DNA of 64,000 nt from positions 1,612,001 to 1,676,000 of the forward strand of contig NZ_CP097160.1 of the NCBI RefSeq assembly GCF_023370115.1, given 5' to 3'. The notes under the pieces are model-generated. The model was not told the origin of the DNA. It saw only the letters and a list, made by a program, of their open reading frames with translations, and made no database searches. The position numbers were made by a program, and so were the translations under genes. Below, in pieces: positions 27,093 to 35,468 of the stretch (the first letter of the stretch is position 1; the number at the start of each line of letters is the position of its first letter). This stretch comes from Gulosibacter sediminis. GTDB taxonomy: Bacteria > Actinomycetota > Actinomycetes > Actinomycetales > Microbacteriaceae.

Positions 27093-28010
27093 CTAACCGT
27101 TCAGACCTGCCTGCTCGAGCCATTCGCTCGCGATGTCAGGGGTCGAGGCTTGGTCTTCCGTGCTCTGCACGTTCATCACGACGAGGTCCTCGGCTGTGAG
27201 TTTCGCGCTCACCTCGTTGATGATGTCGGCCGCCGCCGGGTCGAGCTCAGCGCTCGCCACTGGCACGACTTGCGAGGCGAGGAACAGCGACTCGGGGTCG
27301 GCGAGCACGACGAGGCTGTCAGTTTCGATGCGCGGGTCAGCGGTGAACACGTTCGCGACGTTGACGGTGCCGGCGAGGAGGTCCTCGACCGTCGTGTCGC
27401 CGGTCGCCGAGAACTCGACGTCGACGCCGTAGGTCTCGGCGAGGCCCTTGGGTCCGTAGGGGCGGTCGGCCAGCTCGGGCGGGCCGCCGAGGGTCAGCTG
27501 CTCTTCAACACCCGCGAGGTCGGCGATCGACTCGAGCTCGTACTCCTGCGCGAACTCCTGCGTGACGGTGTAGGAGTCCTGGTCGGAGGCCTCGGCCTGG
27601 TCGAGCACCTGCAGCCCGTCGGGTAGCGCGGCCTCGAGCGCGGTGTAGACCTCTTCGCTCTCGCGCTCGGTCGCCTCGGGGTCGAGGTACTGCAGCAGGT
27701 TGCCGGTGTACTCGGGGAACAGCGTGATGTTGCCGTTCTCGATCTCGGGCATGTAGGCGTCGCGCTGGCCCGAGTTGAAGCTGCGGTCGACCGTGAAGCC
27801 GTTCGCCTCGAGCGCCTGCGCGTAGATCTCGGCGATGATCTCGTTCGAGTAGTAGGTTTGCGAGCCGACGACGATCGTGTCGCCCGCGGCGGCCGTGCCG
27901 CTCTCGGCCGGGGTGTCGAGTGGGTCTCCCGACGCGCATCCGGCCAGTGCGGTCGCGACCGCGAGCGCCGCGATGGCTCCGATTCCTGCGCGAATTCGAC
28001 GATGCTGCAT
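27093..28010 (-). CDS. opuCC: Glycine betaine/choline-type ABC transporter, binding lipoprotein
   Basis: 305 residues. Lipoprotein signal with ALAGC (Cys25). The OpuAC/QAT family domain starts at VVGSQTYYSNEIIAEIYAQA (about 47-66) and has LFPEYTGNLLQYL near 98 and PELADRPYGPKGLAETYGV near 182. It captures quaternary amines (betaine, choline, carnitine) outside the membrane. AGAGGA precedes the ATG at 28010. It is the last gene of a four-gene operon, 67 bases after the second permease. The exact ligand is not deducible here. Confidence 0.9.
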   Translation of the reverse strand: MQHRRIRAGIGAIAALAVATALAGCASGDPLDTPAESGTAAAGDTIVVGSQTYYSNEIIAEIYAQALEANGFTVDRSFNSGQRDAYMPEIENGNITLFPEYTGNLLQYLDPEATERESEEVYTALEAALPDGLQVLDQAEASDQDSYTVTQEFAQEYELESIADLAGVEEQLTLGGPPELADRPYGPKGLAETYGVDVEFSATGDTTVEDLLAGTVNVANVFTADPRIETDSLVVLADPESLFLASQVVPVASAELDPAAADIINEVSAKLTAEDLVVMNVQSTEDQASTPDIASEWLEQAGLNG

Positions 28011-28077
28011 GAGTGGTCCTCTCATCGGTGAGCCTGCCCGCCAAGCCTAGCGGGAGCCCGTGACACTGCCACGCGAG

Positions 28078-28758
28078 TTAGCGCGCCGCCGCAAGTTGTA
28101 TTCCTCGCGGCACGGATGCGCGCTGCGCCAGCCCGAGCAGCAGGTCGAGCGCGAGGGCGAGCGCGACGACGAGCAGCGCCCCACCGAGCACCTCGTCGTA
28201 GCGACGCAGGCTGAGGCCGGTGATGATCGGCAGGCCGAGGCCGCCGAGGTTGAGGTAGGCGGCAATCGTCACGGTGGCGACGACCTGGAGCACCGCGGTG
28301 CGCAGGCCGCCGAGCAGGAGCGGCAGGCCGAGGGGCACCTCGACGCGCCAGAATACCTCCCACTCGGTCATGCCGACGCCGCGGGCCGCGTCGGTGACGC
28401 GCCGGTCGATCGCCTCGATGCCAGAGTAGGCGCCCGCGAGCAGCGACGGAATCGCGAGGATGACGAAGGTGATGAGCGCTGCCTCGGGGCGACGCGTCAC
28501 GCCGAGCAGCAGCACGAGCAGCACGAGCAGACCGAACGACGGAATCGCGCGGGCCGCGCCGGTGACGGCGACGGCGATCTCGCGGCCGCGGCCGGTGTGG
28601 CCGATCCACCAGCCCAGTGGCACCGCGATCGCGACGCCGACGAGCACCGCCACGAGGGTGGTGAGCAGATGCTCGCCGAGCAGCCCGAGCAGGGTGGCGT
28701 CGCCGCTCCACTGGCCCGGGCCGACGATCCAGGCGAGCGCATCCAGCAAATAGCTCAT
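28078..28758 (-). CDS. opuCD: Osmoprotectant ABC transporter permease 2
   Basis: 226 residues, five to six membrane segments. LLTTLVAVLVGVAIAVPLGW opens the permease domain; EAIDRRVTDAARGVGMTEWE-VFWRVEVPLGLPLLLGG is the EAA loop that docks on the ATPase. The ATG at 28758 overlaps the stop of the preceding permease gene (ATGA). It forms the membrane channel with the other permease. Confidence 0.92.
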   Translation of the reverse strand: MSYLLDALAWIVGPGQWSGDATLLGLLGEHLLTTLVAVLVGVAIAVPLGWWIGHTGRGREIAVAVTGAARAIPSFGLLVLLVLLLGVTRRPEAALITFVILAIPSLLAGAYSGIEAIDRRVTDAARGVGMTEWEVFWRVEVPLGLPLLLGGLRTAVLQVVATVTIAAYLNLGGLGLPIITGLSLRRYDEVLGGALLVVALALALDLLLGLAQRASVPRGIQLAAAR

Positions 28759-29423
28759 GCCGCCCTCCCCTCGACCCGCGCGCGCCGGGTCGTCGCGTGC
28801 AGCCACGGTGTGAGCACCCGCCCGAGCAGCTGCAGGGCGAGATCGATGACGAGCGCGATGATCACCACGGCGAGCACACCGGCAAACACCTCGGCGATGA
28901 TGCGTCGCTGCAGGCCGTTCGTGAACAGGTAGCCGAGGTTCTCGACGCCGACGAGGATGCCCACCGTCGCGAGCGCGACCGTGCTCACGGCCGTGACGCG
29001 CAGGCCCGCGAGCAACACCGGCACGGCGAGGCGCAGGTCGACCGCGAAGAAGCGCCGCAGGCCACCGAAGCCGAGCGCATCCGCGGCCTGGCGCACGTCG
29101 CCGTCGACCGAGTCGAGGGCGTCAACGACCGTGCGCACGAGGATCGCGAGCGCGTAGAGCGTGAGCGCGACGACGAGGTTCGCCTCGCTCGCCGCGGGAT
29201 AGCCGGCGATGACGGGCAGAATCACGAGCAGCGCGAGCGACGGCACGGTATAGAGCAGCCCGGTGACGCCCGTGAGCAGGCCCCGCAGCCACCTCACGCG
29301 CCACGCGGCCCAGCCGATGGGCAGTGACAGCACGAATCCGAGCGCGAGCGCGACGAGGCTTTGTCGTGCGTGCACGAAAGTGAGCTGCCCGATGAGGTCA
29401 AGGTTGTTCGCGACCCAGTTCAC
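28755..29423 (-). CDS. opuCB: Osmoprotectant ABC transporter permease 1
   Basis: 222 residues, about six membrane segments. HARQSLVALALGFVLSLPIGW near residue 18, the EAA loop GDVRQAADALGFGGLRRFF near 112 and TVALATVGILVGVENLGYLF near 147 are family features. The GTG start at 29423 lies one base from the ATPase stop, so translation is coupled; a longer in-frame start would overlap the ATPase gene. It pairs with the second permease. Confidence 0.92.
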   Translation of the reverse strand: MNWVANNLDLIGQLTFVHARQSLVALALGFVLSLPIGWAAWRVRWLRGLLTGVTGLLYTVPSLALLVILPVIAGYPAASEANLVVALTLYALAILVRTVVDALDSVDGDVRQAADALGFGGLRRFFAVDLRLAVPVLLAGLRVTAVSTVALATVGILVGVENLGYLFTNGLQRRIIAEVFAGVLAVVIIALVIDLALQLLGRVLTPWLHATTRRARVEGRAA

Positions 29424-29424
29424 G

Positions 29425-30240
29425 TCACTCCTCGTGCAGCACGCCCTGGGTACGCCCCTGCGCATCCACCACGACCGTGCCTCGCGGGGTCTGCTTGAGC
29501 TGCAGGGCCCGCTTGCCGCGGTCGGCGCCGATCATGGCGGCGACGAAGTCATTCGCCGGCGCCTCGATGATCTCGCTCGGGCTACCGACCTGGAGCTGCT
29601 GCGCGCCCGCCTGGAGCATGACGACCTGGTCGCCGAGCAAGAACGCCTCGTCGATGTCGTGCGTCACGAACACGACCGTCTTGTCGAGCTCACGCTGGAG
29701 GCGAATGAGCTCCTGCTGCAGCTCGGCGCGCACGATCGGGTCGACGGCGCCGAACGGTTCGTCCATGAGCAGGATGTTCGGGTCGGCCGCGAGCCCGCGG
29801 GCCACGCCGACGCGCTGCTGCTGGCCGCCCGAGAGCTGGCTCGGGTACCGGTCGGCGAGTTCGGGGGCGAGCCCGACCGTGTCCATGAGTTCGAGCGCCC
29901 GGCTGCGCGCCGCCCGCCGCGTCGCGCCCTCGAGCCGCGGCACGGTCGCGATGTTGTCGGCGACCGTGAAGTGCGGCATGAGCCCGGAGTTCTGCATGAC
30001 GTAGCCGATGCTGCGGCGCAGCTTCACCGGGTCGAGCTGCGACACCGGCGTGCCGTCGATCTCGACCTCGCCGGAGGTCGGCTCGACCATCCGGTTGATC
30101 ATTCGCAGCAGCGTCGTCTTGCCGCAGCCGGAGGAACCGACGAACACGCACGTCGTGCGCGAGTCGATCGTCAGGCTGAAATCGTCGACCGCCGGCGCCT
30201 GCGCGTCATAGCGTTTCGTGACATGGCGAAACTCGATCAT
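29425..30240 (-). CDS. opuCA: Osmoprotectant ABC transporter ATPase
   Basis: 271 residues. Walker A GSSGCGKTT (about 35-43), Q-loop GYVMQNSG, signature LSGGQQQRVGVARGL near 133, Walker B ILLMDEPFGAVDP near 155 and switch His in FVTHDIDEA near 190. The OpuCA-type CBS domains are absent; only a short C-terminal extension (about 235-271) follows, so regulation by nucleotide/ionic strength through CBS is unlikely. It is the first gene of the operon ATPase-permease-permease-binding protein. Confidence 0.93.
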   Translation of the reverse strand: MIEFRHVTKRYDAQAPAVDDFSLTIDSRTTCVFVGSSGCGKTTLLRMINRMVEPTSGEVEIDGTPVSQLDPVKLRRSIGYVMQNSGLMPHFTVADNIATVPRLEGATRRAARSRALELMDTVGLAPELADRYPSQLSGGQQQRVGVARGLAADPNILLMDEPFGAVDPIVRAELQQELIRLQRELDKTVVFVTHDIDEAFLLGDQVVMLQAGAQQLQVGSPSEIIEAPANDFVAAMIGADRGKRALQLKQTPRGTVVVDAQGRTQGVLHEE

Positions 30241-30330
30241 GAGCGTTCGTCCCCCTCGGCGCGTATCGCTCGGCCACGCCTAGCCTGGTGTGGTGGCCAA
30301 GCGTAGCCGAGGCGATGCCGCGATTTTCCG

Positions 30331-31410
30331 TTAGCGGTGCGCGCGTCGGTAGGGCCCGGGCACGAGCCCGGCGTCGAAGCGCAGCGCCTCCTGCGCCTGA
30401 ATGGGCAGGCGCGGGTTGCGCAGCAGCTCGCGGCCGATGAGGACGGCGTCGGCCTGGCCAGTGACGAGCACGTGCTCGGCCTGCAGCGGGTCGTTGATGA
30501 TTCCGACCGCGCCGGTCGGGATGCCCGCCTCGGCGCGCACGCGGCTCGCGAACGGCGTCTGGTAGCCGGGGCCGACGGGGATCTCGGCGAGCACGTTGCC
30601 GCCGGTCGACACGTCGATGAGGTCGACGCCGTGCTCCTTGAGCCAGCTCGCGAGCTGCACGGTCTCGTCGATCGTGACGCCGCCCTCGGTCCAGTCGGTG
30701 GCCGAGAGGCGCACGAACAGCGGCACGGTGTCGGCGATCTCGGCGCGCACGGCGTCGACGATTTCGAGCAGCAGGCGCGAGCGGTTCTCGAGCGAGCCGC
30801 CGTAGGCGTCGGTGCGCTGGTTGCTCAGCGGCGAGATGAACGAGTGGAGCAGGTAGCCGTGGGCGGCGTGGAGTTCGAGGAAGTCGAAGCCGGCATCGAG
30901 GGCGCGGTGGGCCGCGGCGACAAACGCGGCCTTCACCTCGGCGAGGCCGGCCTCGTCGAGTGCCTCGGGGGTGGCAAGGCCGTCGAAAGCGACCGCCGAC
31001 GGGGCGACCGTCGTCCAGGCGCCGTCCTCCGGCGAGAGCGAGCCGGTCTTGCCCTCGGCGTCGTACTCGCCGTAGGTGCTCGCCTTGCGGCCCGCGTGGG
31101 CGAGCTGAATGCCGATTTGGGCGCCCTGCGCGTGCACGAAGTCAACGATCGGGGCGAACGCGTCGCGCTGTTCGTCGTTCCACAGGCCGAGGTCGCGCGG
31201 CGAGATGCGCCCCTCGGGCACAACGCCCGTCGCCTCGACGATGATTGCACCAGCGCCACCGATCGCGAACTGGCCGAGGTGCGCGAGGTGCCACGGGGTG
31301 GGCACGCCGTCGTGCTGCTCGACAACGTACTGACACATCGGCGGCACCCAGATGCGGTTGCGGAAGGTCACGCCGCGCAGCGTGAGTGGCTCGAACAGCT
31401 TGTGGGTCAT
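30331..31410 (-). CDS. Old yellow enzyme-family NADH:flavin oxidoreductase (YqjM type)
   Basis: 359-residue FMN-dependent ene-reductase. FEPLTLRGVTFRNRIWVPPMCQY has the Cys that tunes FMN in the YqjM subgroup; GIQLAHAGRKAS near 100, ELHAAHGYLLHSFISPLSNQR near 168 (substrate-binding His pair replaced by the H-A-A-H-G-Y block), VRLSATDW near 228 and LIGRELLRNP near 330 complete the barrel. TTCAGGAGCACG precedes the ATG. It reduces activated C=C bonds; often induced by electrophile stress. It is divergent from the YhdH-type reductase gene. Confidence 0.94.
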   Translation of the reverse strand: MTHKLFEPLTLRGVTFRNRIWVPPMCQYVVEQHDGVPTPWHLAHLGQFAIGGAGAIIVEATGVVPEGRISPRDLGLWNDEQRDAFAPIVDFVHAQGAQIGIQLAHAGRKASTYGEYDAEGKTGSLSPEDGAWTTVAPSAVAFDGLATPEALDEAGLAEVKAAFVAAAHRALDAGFDFLELHAAHGYLLHSFISPLSNQRTDAYGGSLENRSRLLLEIVDAVRAEIADTVPLFVRLSATDWTEGGVTIDETVQLASWLKEHGVDLIDVSTGGNVLAEIPVGPGYQTPFASRVRAEAGIPTGAVGIINDPLQAEHVLVTGQADAVLIGRELLRNPRLPIQAQEALRFDAGLVPGPYRRAHR

Positions 31411-31576
31411 CGTGCTCCTGAAAGTCGAGGATTGGTTCGGCGGGCCCGGCCCGCCTCGGCGTGAAATTCCACGCGGGCAAGGGCAACGGCTGTCGCTTGG
31501 TTTTATTCCCCGGCGGTCAGTCGGCGCGCAACGCCCCGTCATATCCTGAACCGCACCGCCACCAAAGGAGCTGCCC

Positions 31577-32590
31577 GTGAGCTTTCGCGCCATCGTTATC
31601 GAACAGACCACCGACCGGGGTCGCATCACCGAGCACGCCGCCACACTGCGCGAGCTCGACGACGACTTCCTCGCCGGCTCGGGCGGTGAGCGGCCGATCG
31701 ACATCGAGGTCGAGTACTCCGACATCAATTACAAGGACGGCATGGCGCTCGCCGGCCGCCCCGGAATCGTCAAGGCGTCCCCGCTCATCCCCGGCATCGA
31801 CCTCGTCGGCCGCGTCGTCTCCTCGGCCGATCTCGCGTTCCAGCCGGGCGACGAGGTGATCCTCACGGGCGACGGCATCGGCGAGACGAAGCACGGTGGT
31901 TTGAGCGGGCGGGCCCGCGTCAGCGGCGAGGCGCTCGTGCGCCGACCCGAGTCGCTCAGCGCGAAGCGCGCGGCGGCGATCGGCACGGCAGGCTTCACCG
32001 CGATGCTCTCGGTGCTCGCGCTCGAGCGCGCTGGCCTCGACCCGAGTTCGGGGCCCGTCGCGGTGACCGGCGCCTCGGGCGGCGTCGGCTCGGTCGCCGT
32101 CGCGACCCTCGCGAAGCTCGGCTACGAGGTGACCGCGATCACCGGCCGCGCCGACGCCCAGCGCGACTTCCTCGCATCCCTCGGCGCGGCCGAGGTGCTC
32201 GACCGGGCCGAGTTCGTCGAGTCCGGGGCGCCCCTGCAGAAGCGACGCTGGGCCGGCGCCGTCGACTGCGTCGGCTCGACGATGCTCGCGAATATGCTCT
32301 CGCAGACGTTCGACAACGGCACCGTCACGGCCTGCGGCCTCGCCGCGGGCACCGACCTGCCGACAACGGTGCTGCCGTTCATCCTCCGCGGCGTCTCGCT
32401 CGCGGGCATCAACTCGGTCACCGCGTCGCGCACCCTCCGGCAGCAGGCGTGGGACCGCCTCGCGAGCGACCTGCCATTCGAGCTGCTCGACTCGCTCACC
32501 GAGGAAACGAACCTCGAGGGTGCCTTCGACGTCGCCGACGCGATCCTCGCGGGTCAGGTTCGCGGCCGCACCGTTGTGAAGCTCGCGTAG
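31577..32590 (+). CDS. YhdH/AcuI-type zinc-free medium-chain reductase
   Basis: 337 residues of the quinone-oxidoreductase/acrylyl-CoA reductase family. YSDINYKDGMALAG near 53, GIDLVGRVV near 75, GDEVILTGDGIGETKHGG near 95, the NADPH loop VTGASGGVGSVAV near 157 and GLAAGTDLPTTVLPFILRGV near 255 identify the YhdH subgroup. It reduces acrylyl-CoA or reactive enals/quinones with NADPH. AAAGGAG stands before the GTG start. It shares a 166-base divergent region with the old-yellow-enzyme gene, so joint control by electrophile stress is plausible. Confidence 0.93.
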   Translation: MSFRAIVIEQTTDRGRITEHAATLRELDDDFLAGSGGERPIDIEVEYSDINYKDGMALAGRPGIVKASPLIPGIDLVGRVVSSADLAFQPGDEVILTGDGIGETKHGGLSGRARVSGEALVRRPESLSAKRAAAIGTAGFTAMLSVLALERAGLDPSSGPVAVTGASGGVGSVAVATLAKLGYEVTAITGRADAQRDFLASLGAAEVLDRAEFVESGAPLQKRRWAGAVDCVGSTMLANMLSQTFDNGTVTACGLAAGTDLPTTVLPFILRGVSLAGINSVTASRTLRQQAWDRLASDLPFELLDSLTEETNLEGAFDVADAILAGQVRGRTVVKLA

Positions 32591-32602
32591 CCAACGCGCC
32601 CG

Positions 32603-33511
32603 CTACACGGCCGGTTCGTTGACGGCGGCCTCCGGGCGGCGCGCGAGCAGGCCGAGCACGGCCATCATGAGCGGCGTCGACTGCAGGCTGCGCCGCGACA
32701 CCGTGTAGACCGTGCGCGACTCAGCCGGCCCGAGGTCGACGAAGCGCGTGCCGCTGAGCAGCCGCGACGGGATGAGCGCGGGCAGGAACCCGACCGCGAC
32801 ACCCTCGCGGGCGAGGTTCTGGTGCACGAGCATGTCGGAGCTCTCGAAGCGGATGCGCGGCTCGAAGCCCGCGCGCCGGCACAGCGACATCGCCCAGTCA
32901 CGCGTCGGCGTGCCCGGCAGCTCCATGACCCAGTCGAGGTCGGCGACGTCGCGAGGCCCCGCGACGTCGCGCTCGAGCCCCTCGGGCACCACGAGCAGCA
33001 TGCGGTCGTCGAACAGCACCGTCTCGACAATGTCTTCGCGGCGCGGGAACGTCTGCCCCGAGTAGCGCTCGACGATCGCGAGATCGAACTCGCGTGACAC
33101 GACCCGGTCGCGCGAGACGTCGGCATCCGCCTGCACCACGCTGACATCGGCCGACGGATGCTGCTCCCGCAGCTCGCGCACGAGCTCGGGCACCATCGTC
33201 AGGCAGGCGCTCTGGAACGCGGCAAGCGAGAGGTGCCCGCGCACCTCATCCTGCGAGGTCGTCACGGCCGAGTGCGCGCCCTCCCATTCGCGCAGCACTC
33301 GGCGCGCGTGACCGAGCAGCACCTGGCCCTGCGCCGTGAGCCGCACCCGGCGCCCATCCGGTTCGAGCAGTGCCGCGTCGAAGTCGCGCTCGAGCTGCGC
33401 GAGCTGCTGCGACACCGCCGACGTGCTGTACGAGAGGAGCTTCGCCACCGCCGAAACCGTGCCGAGCCGGTCGAGCTCGAGCAGCATCCGCAACCGCTTC
33501 ATCTCGCTCAC
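32603..33511 (-). CDS. LysR-family transcriptional regulator
   Basis: 302 residues. HTH at about residues 1-60: MKRLRMLLELDRLGTVSAVA, then STSAVSQQLAQLERDF. The effector domain (about 85-290) has GHLSLAAFQSACLTMVPEL and SREFDLAIVERY. The GTG at 33511 is preceded by GGAGGTGCCGC; an upstream in-frame ATG would lengthen it without a ribosome site. It is divergent from the EamA exporter gene, the standard layout for a LysR protein and its target. Confidence 0.9.
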   Translation of the reverse strand: MSEMKRLRMLLELDRLGTVSAVAKLLSYSTSAVSQQLAQLERDFDAALLEPDGRRVRLTAQGQVLLGHARRVLREWEGAHSAVTTSQDEVRGHLSLAAFQSACLTMVPELVRELREQHPSADVSVVQADADVSRDRVVSREFDLAIVERYSGQTFPRREDIVETVLFDDRMLLVVPEGLERDVAGPRDVADLDWVMELPGTPTRDWAMSLCRRAGFEPRIRFESSDMLVHQNLAREGVAVGFLPALIPSRLLSGTRFVDLGPAESRTVYTVSRRSLQSTPLMMAVLGLLARRPEAAVNEPAV

Positions 33512-33554
33512 GCGGCACCTCCAAGCGATTGTGAAGCAAAACAAGACCTATTCG

Positions 33555-33567
33555 TGCAAGTATTGCA
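33555..33567. promoter_or_regulatory. Candidate LysR operator
   Basis: TGCAAGTATTGCA is a perfect dyad (5-base arms, 3-base spacer) of LysR T-N11-A type, midway between the divergent regulator and exporter genes. Confidence 0.45.
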
Positions 33568-33592
33568 TCTTTTGCTTATCAGTGCGCCGCCC

Positions 33593-33598
33593 TAGCGT
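33593..33598 (+). promoter_or_regulatory. -10 box deciding the exporter start
   Basis: TAGCGT ends 7 bases before the GTG at 33606; there is no ribosome site, so a leaderless GTG start is the best reading. Confidence 0.4.
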
Positions 33599-33605
33599 GG
33601 TGGAC

Positions 33606-34691
33606 GTGAACGATCTCGTCATGCCCACCACCGGCGCAATCCAGGTGCTCCCCCAGCGCCCGAACGCCGACGTCGCCGCCCAGCCGGCCGCGACGTCGCC
33701 CGCGCGCACCGCGAATGCCCGAGGCATCCTCACCTCGGTCGTCGCCTCGGTCGCGTTCGCCGCGCTCTTCGGCATCCCGAGCCTGCTCGACGGCCTCGAC
33801 GCCTCCGCCGCCTTCGGCTGGCGCATCATCGCCGCGCTGCCGTTCCTCGCGCTCATCCTCACGCTGCTGCGACAGTGGCCCGAAATGCGGCGCATCCTCG
33901 GCCGCATCCGCCAGCGCCCGACCCTCGCGCTCGTGCTCGTCACCGACGGCCTGCTCTTCGGCGTGCAGACCTGGTTGTTCGCGTGGGCACCGACGAGCGG
34001 CAACGCGCTCGCGGTGTCGATGGGCTACTTCCTGCTGCCCCTCATGCTCGTCGCGCTCGGCGTCGTGCTCTACCGCGAGCGCCTGAGTGGCTTCGGCATC
34101 GCCGCGGTCGCCCTCGCCGTCGCCGGCGTCGTCGTCGCCCTCGCGACCGGCGCGAGCATCTCGTGGGCGACATTCGCGGTCGCCCTCGGTTACCCGGCCT
34201 ACTTCGTGCTGCGCCGCCGTTTCAACCTCGACTCGCCCGCCGCCCTCGCGCTCGAAATGACGGCACTGCTGCCGATCGCCGCGATCTTCGTGGTGCAGCC
34301 CCACACGCTCGCCGCGATGGCCGCAACACCGACGAACTGGCTCGGCGTCGCGCTGCTCGGCGTGCTCACGGCGATCGGTTTCGCGACCTACTCGCTCGCG
34401 CAGCGGGCGCTGCCCATGAGCCTGTTCGGCATGCTCAGCTACCTCGAGCCGGTTCTGCTGGTCGTCGTCTCAGTCGCGCTGCTCGGCGAATCGCTCACGT
34501 TCGCCGACGCGCTCACCTACGGCGCGATCGCGCTTGCGATCGGGATGCTCGGCCTCGACGGGCTGCCAAAGTCGACCCGGCGCGAGGCCGGTCGGCGTCG
34601 CCGGCCGCGCGCGCGGGCTACTGGGCGCCCGACGCGCCGGAAGCGTCGTCCCACGACTCAACGTGATGACGCCATTGCAGCCGGACGGTGA
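33606..34691 (+). CDS. EamA/DMT-superfamily exporter (RarD-like)
   Basis: 361 residues with ten membrane helices between about 40 and 315. LFGIPSLLDGLDASAAFGWR and MSLFGMLSYLEPVLLVVVSVALLGE are the conserved ends of the two EamA repeats; PTSGNALAVSMGYFLLPLM is typical of the RarD subgroup. It probably exports a metabolite or amino acid, presumably under the divergent LysR. The last 45 residues are Arg-rich and overlap the opposite gene by 74 bases, so the true stop may be an oddity of this strain or the tail is simply tolerated. Confidence 0.88.
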   Translation: MNDLVMPTTGAIQVLPQRPNADVAAQPAATSPARTANARGILTSVVASVAFAALFGIPSLLDGLDASAAFGWRIIAALPFLALILTLLRQWPEMRRILGRIRQRPTLALVLVTDGLLFGVQTWLFAWAPTSGNALAVSMGYFLLPLMLVALGVVLYRERLSGFGIAAVALAVAGVVVALATGASISWATFAVALGYPAYFVLRRRFNLDSPAALALEMTALLPIAAIFVVQPHTLAAMAATPTNWLGVALLGVLTAIGFATYSLAQRALPMSLFGMLSYLEPVLLVVVSVALLGESLTFADALTYGAIALAIGMLGLDGLPKSTRREAGRRRRPRARATGRPTRRKRRPTTQRDDAIAAGR

Positions 34692-35259
34692 CGGTCTCGG
34701 CGGCAACGTCAACGACGGTGAGACCGGCGTTGCGCAGCGCGGCCGCCACCTCGTCGGCGATGCCCGCATCGGCACCGGTCACGGTGAGTAGCGCGTCGGT
34801 CGCTTCCTCGGCGTCGAACTGCTCCCAGGAATTCACCCAGAGCACGACCGCGCCACGCTGCCCCGGTCGTGCCGGCACCGATGCGTGGTCGGTAAAGACG
34901 CCCGCGTCGATGTCTTCATCCTCAAGTTCGTCGAGCGCGTCGAAGAAGCGGTCGGTGTCGGTGTGGTCGTCGACCCACCCCTCGGCCTCCTCGGCCGCCG
35001 ACTGCCAGATCACGCGCACGAGCTCGAGCGTGATCGCGTCCTCGTCGGCCTCGACCGCCGCGACCAGTTCCTCAGGCAGTTCGTCGTCGTCCTCGTCCTC
35101 GAGGTATTCGATGAGCAGCTCCTGCGCGTCCTCGGGATCGAGCAGGTCGCCGGTGAGGATGCGGTCGTAGAGGTCCGCGAGAAACCAGTAGTTTTCGGCT
35201 TCCTCGCCGAGCGGTGCGATCGCGGGCGCGGAGTCGCGCAGGTTCTGCTCAAGTGACAT
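34618..35259 (-). CDS. Acidic protein, function unknown
   Basis: 213 residues, very Asp/Glu-rich. Residues 35-100 are almost entirely helical and acidic (EDAQELLIEYLEDEDDDELP). Residues 85-115, WVDDHTDTDRFFDALDELED, weakly recall DUF6891-type proteins. The C-terminal third (EEATDALLTVTGADAGIADE, then VTVRLQWRHHV) looks like a small alpha/beta domain. No signal peptide or catalytic motif. It overlaps the end of the exporter gene on the other strand and is divergent from the transporter cluster. I cannot assign a function. Confidence 0.7.
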   Translation of the reverse strand: MSLEQNLRDSAPAIAPLGEEAENYWFLADLYDRILTGDLLDPEDAQELLIEYLEDEDDDELPEELVAAVEADEDAITLELVRVIWQSAAEEAEGWVDDHTDTDRFFDALDELEDEDIDAGVFTDHASVPARPGQRGAVVLWVNSWEQFDAEEATDALLTVTGADAGIADEVAAALRNAGLTVVDVAAETVTVRLQWRHHVESWDDASGASGAQ

Positions 35260-35332
35260 GCGCGCGAGGCTACGCAGCCTCGGTGGCGTACAGGCGACGC
35301 GGGGGTTACCGAACGGCGTCGCACCGCCGAGC

Positions 35333-35365
35333 GTTCACCGGCAGGTCAACTCGGCGTCACCGAAT
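35333..35365 (+). promoter_or_regulatory. Three-unit PHO-box-like direct repeat
   Basis: Three consecutive 11-base units, GTTCACCGGCA, GGTCAACTCGG and CGTCACCGAAT, share nTCAnC in exact register, as in the PhoP-binding PHO box of Streptomyces. A TACGGT box follows at 35393, and the first transporter gene starts at 35469. Nothing else is seen in 35260-35468. Confidence 0.6.
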
Positions 35366-35468
35366 CGGGCCCGTTCGGTCGAAGAGCGGCCGTACGGTCG
35401 CGCAGGTGCCAACGGCCGATGTCGGTCGGCGAGGCACGGCTCCCTCCCGCAGATGCAAAGGAAACATC

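Noticed and set aside
30337-31464. 375-codon plus-strand frame
   Set aside because: Antisense of the old yellow enzyme gene.
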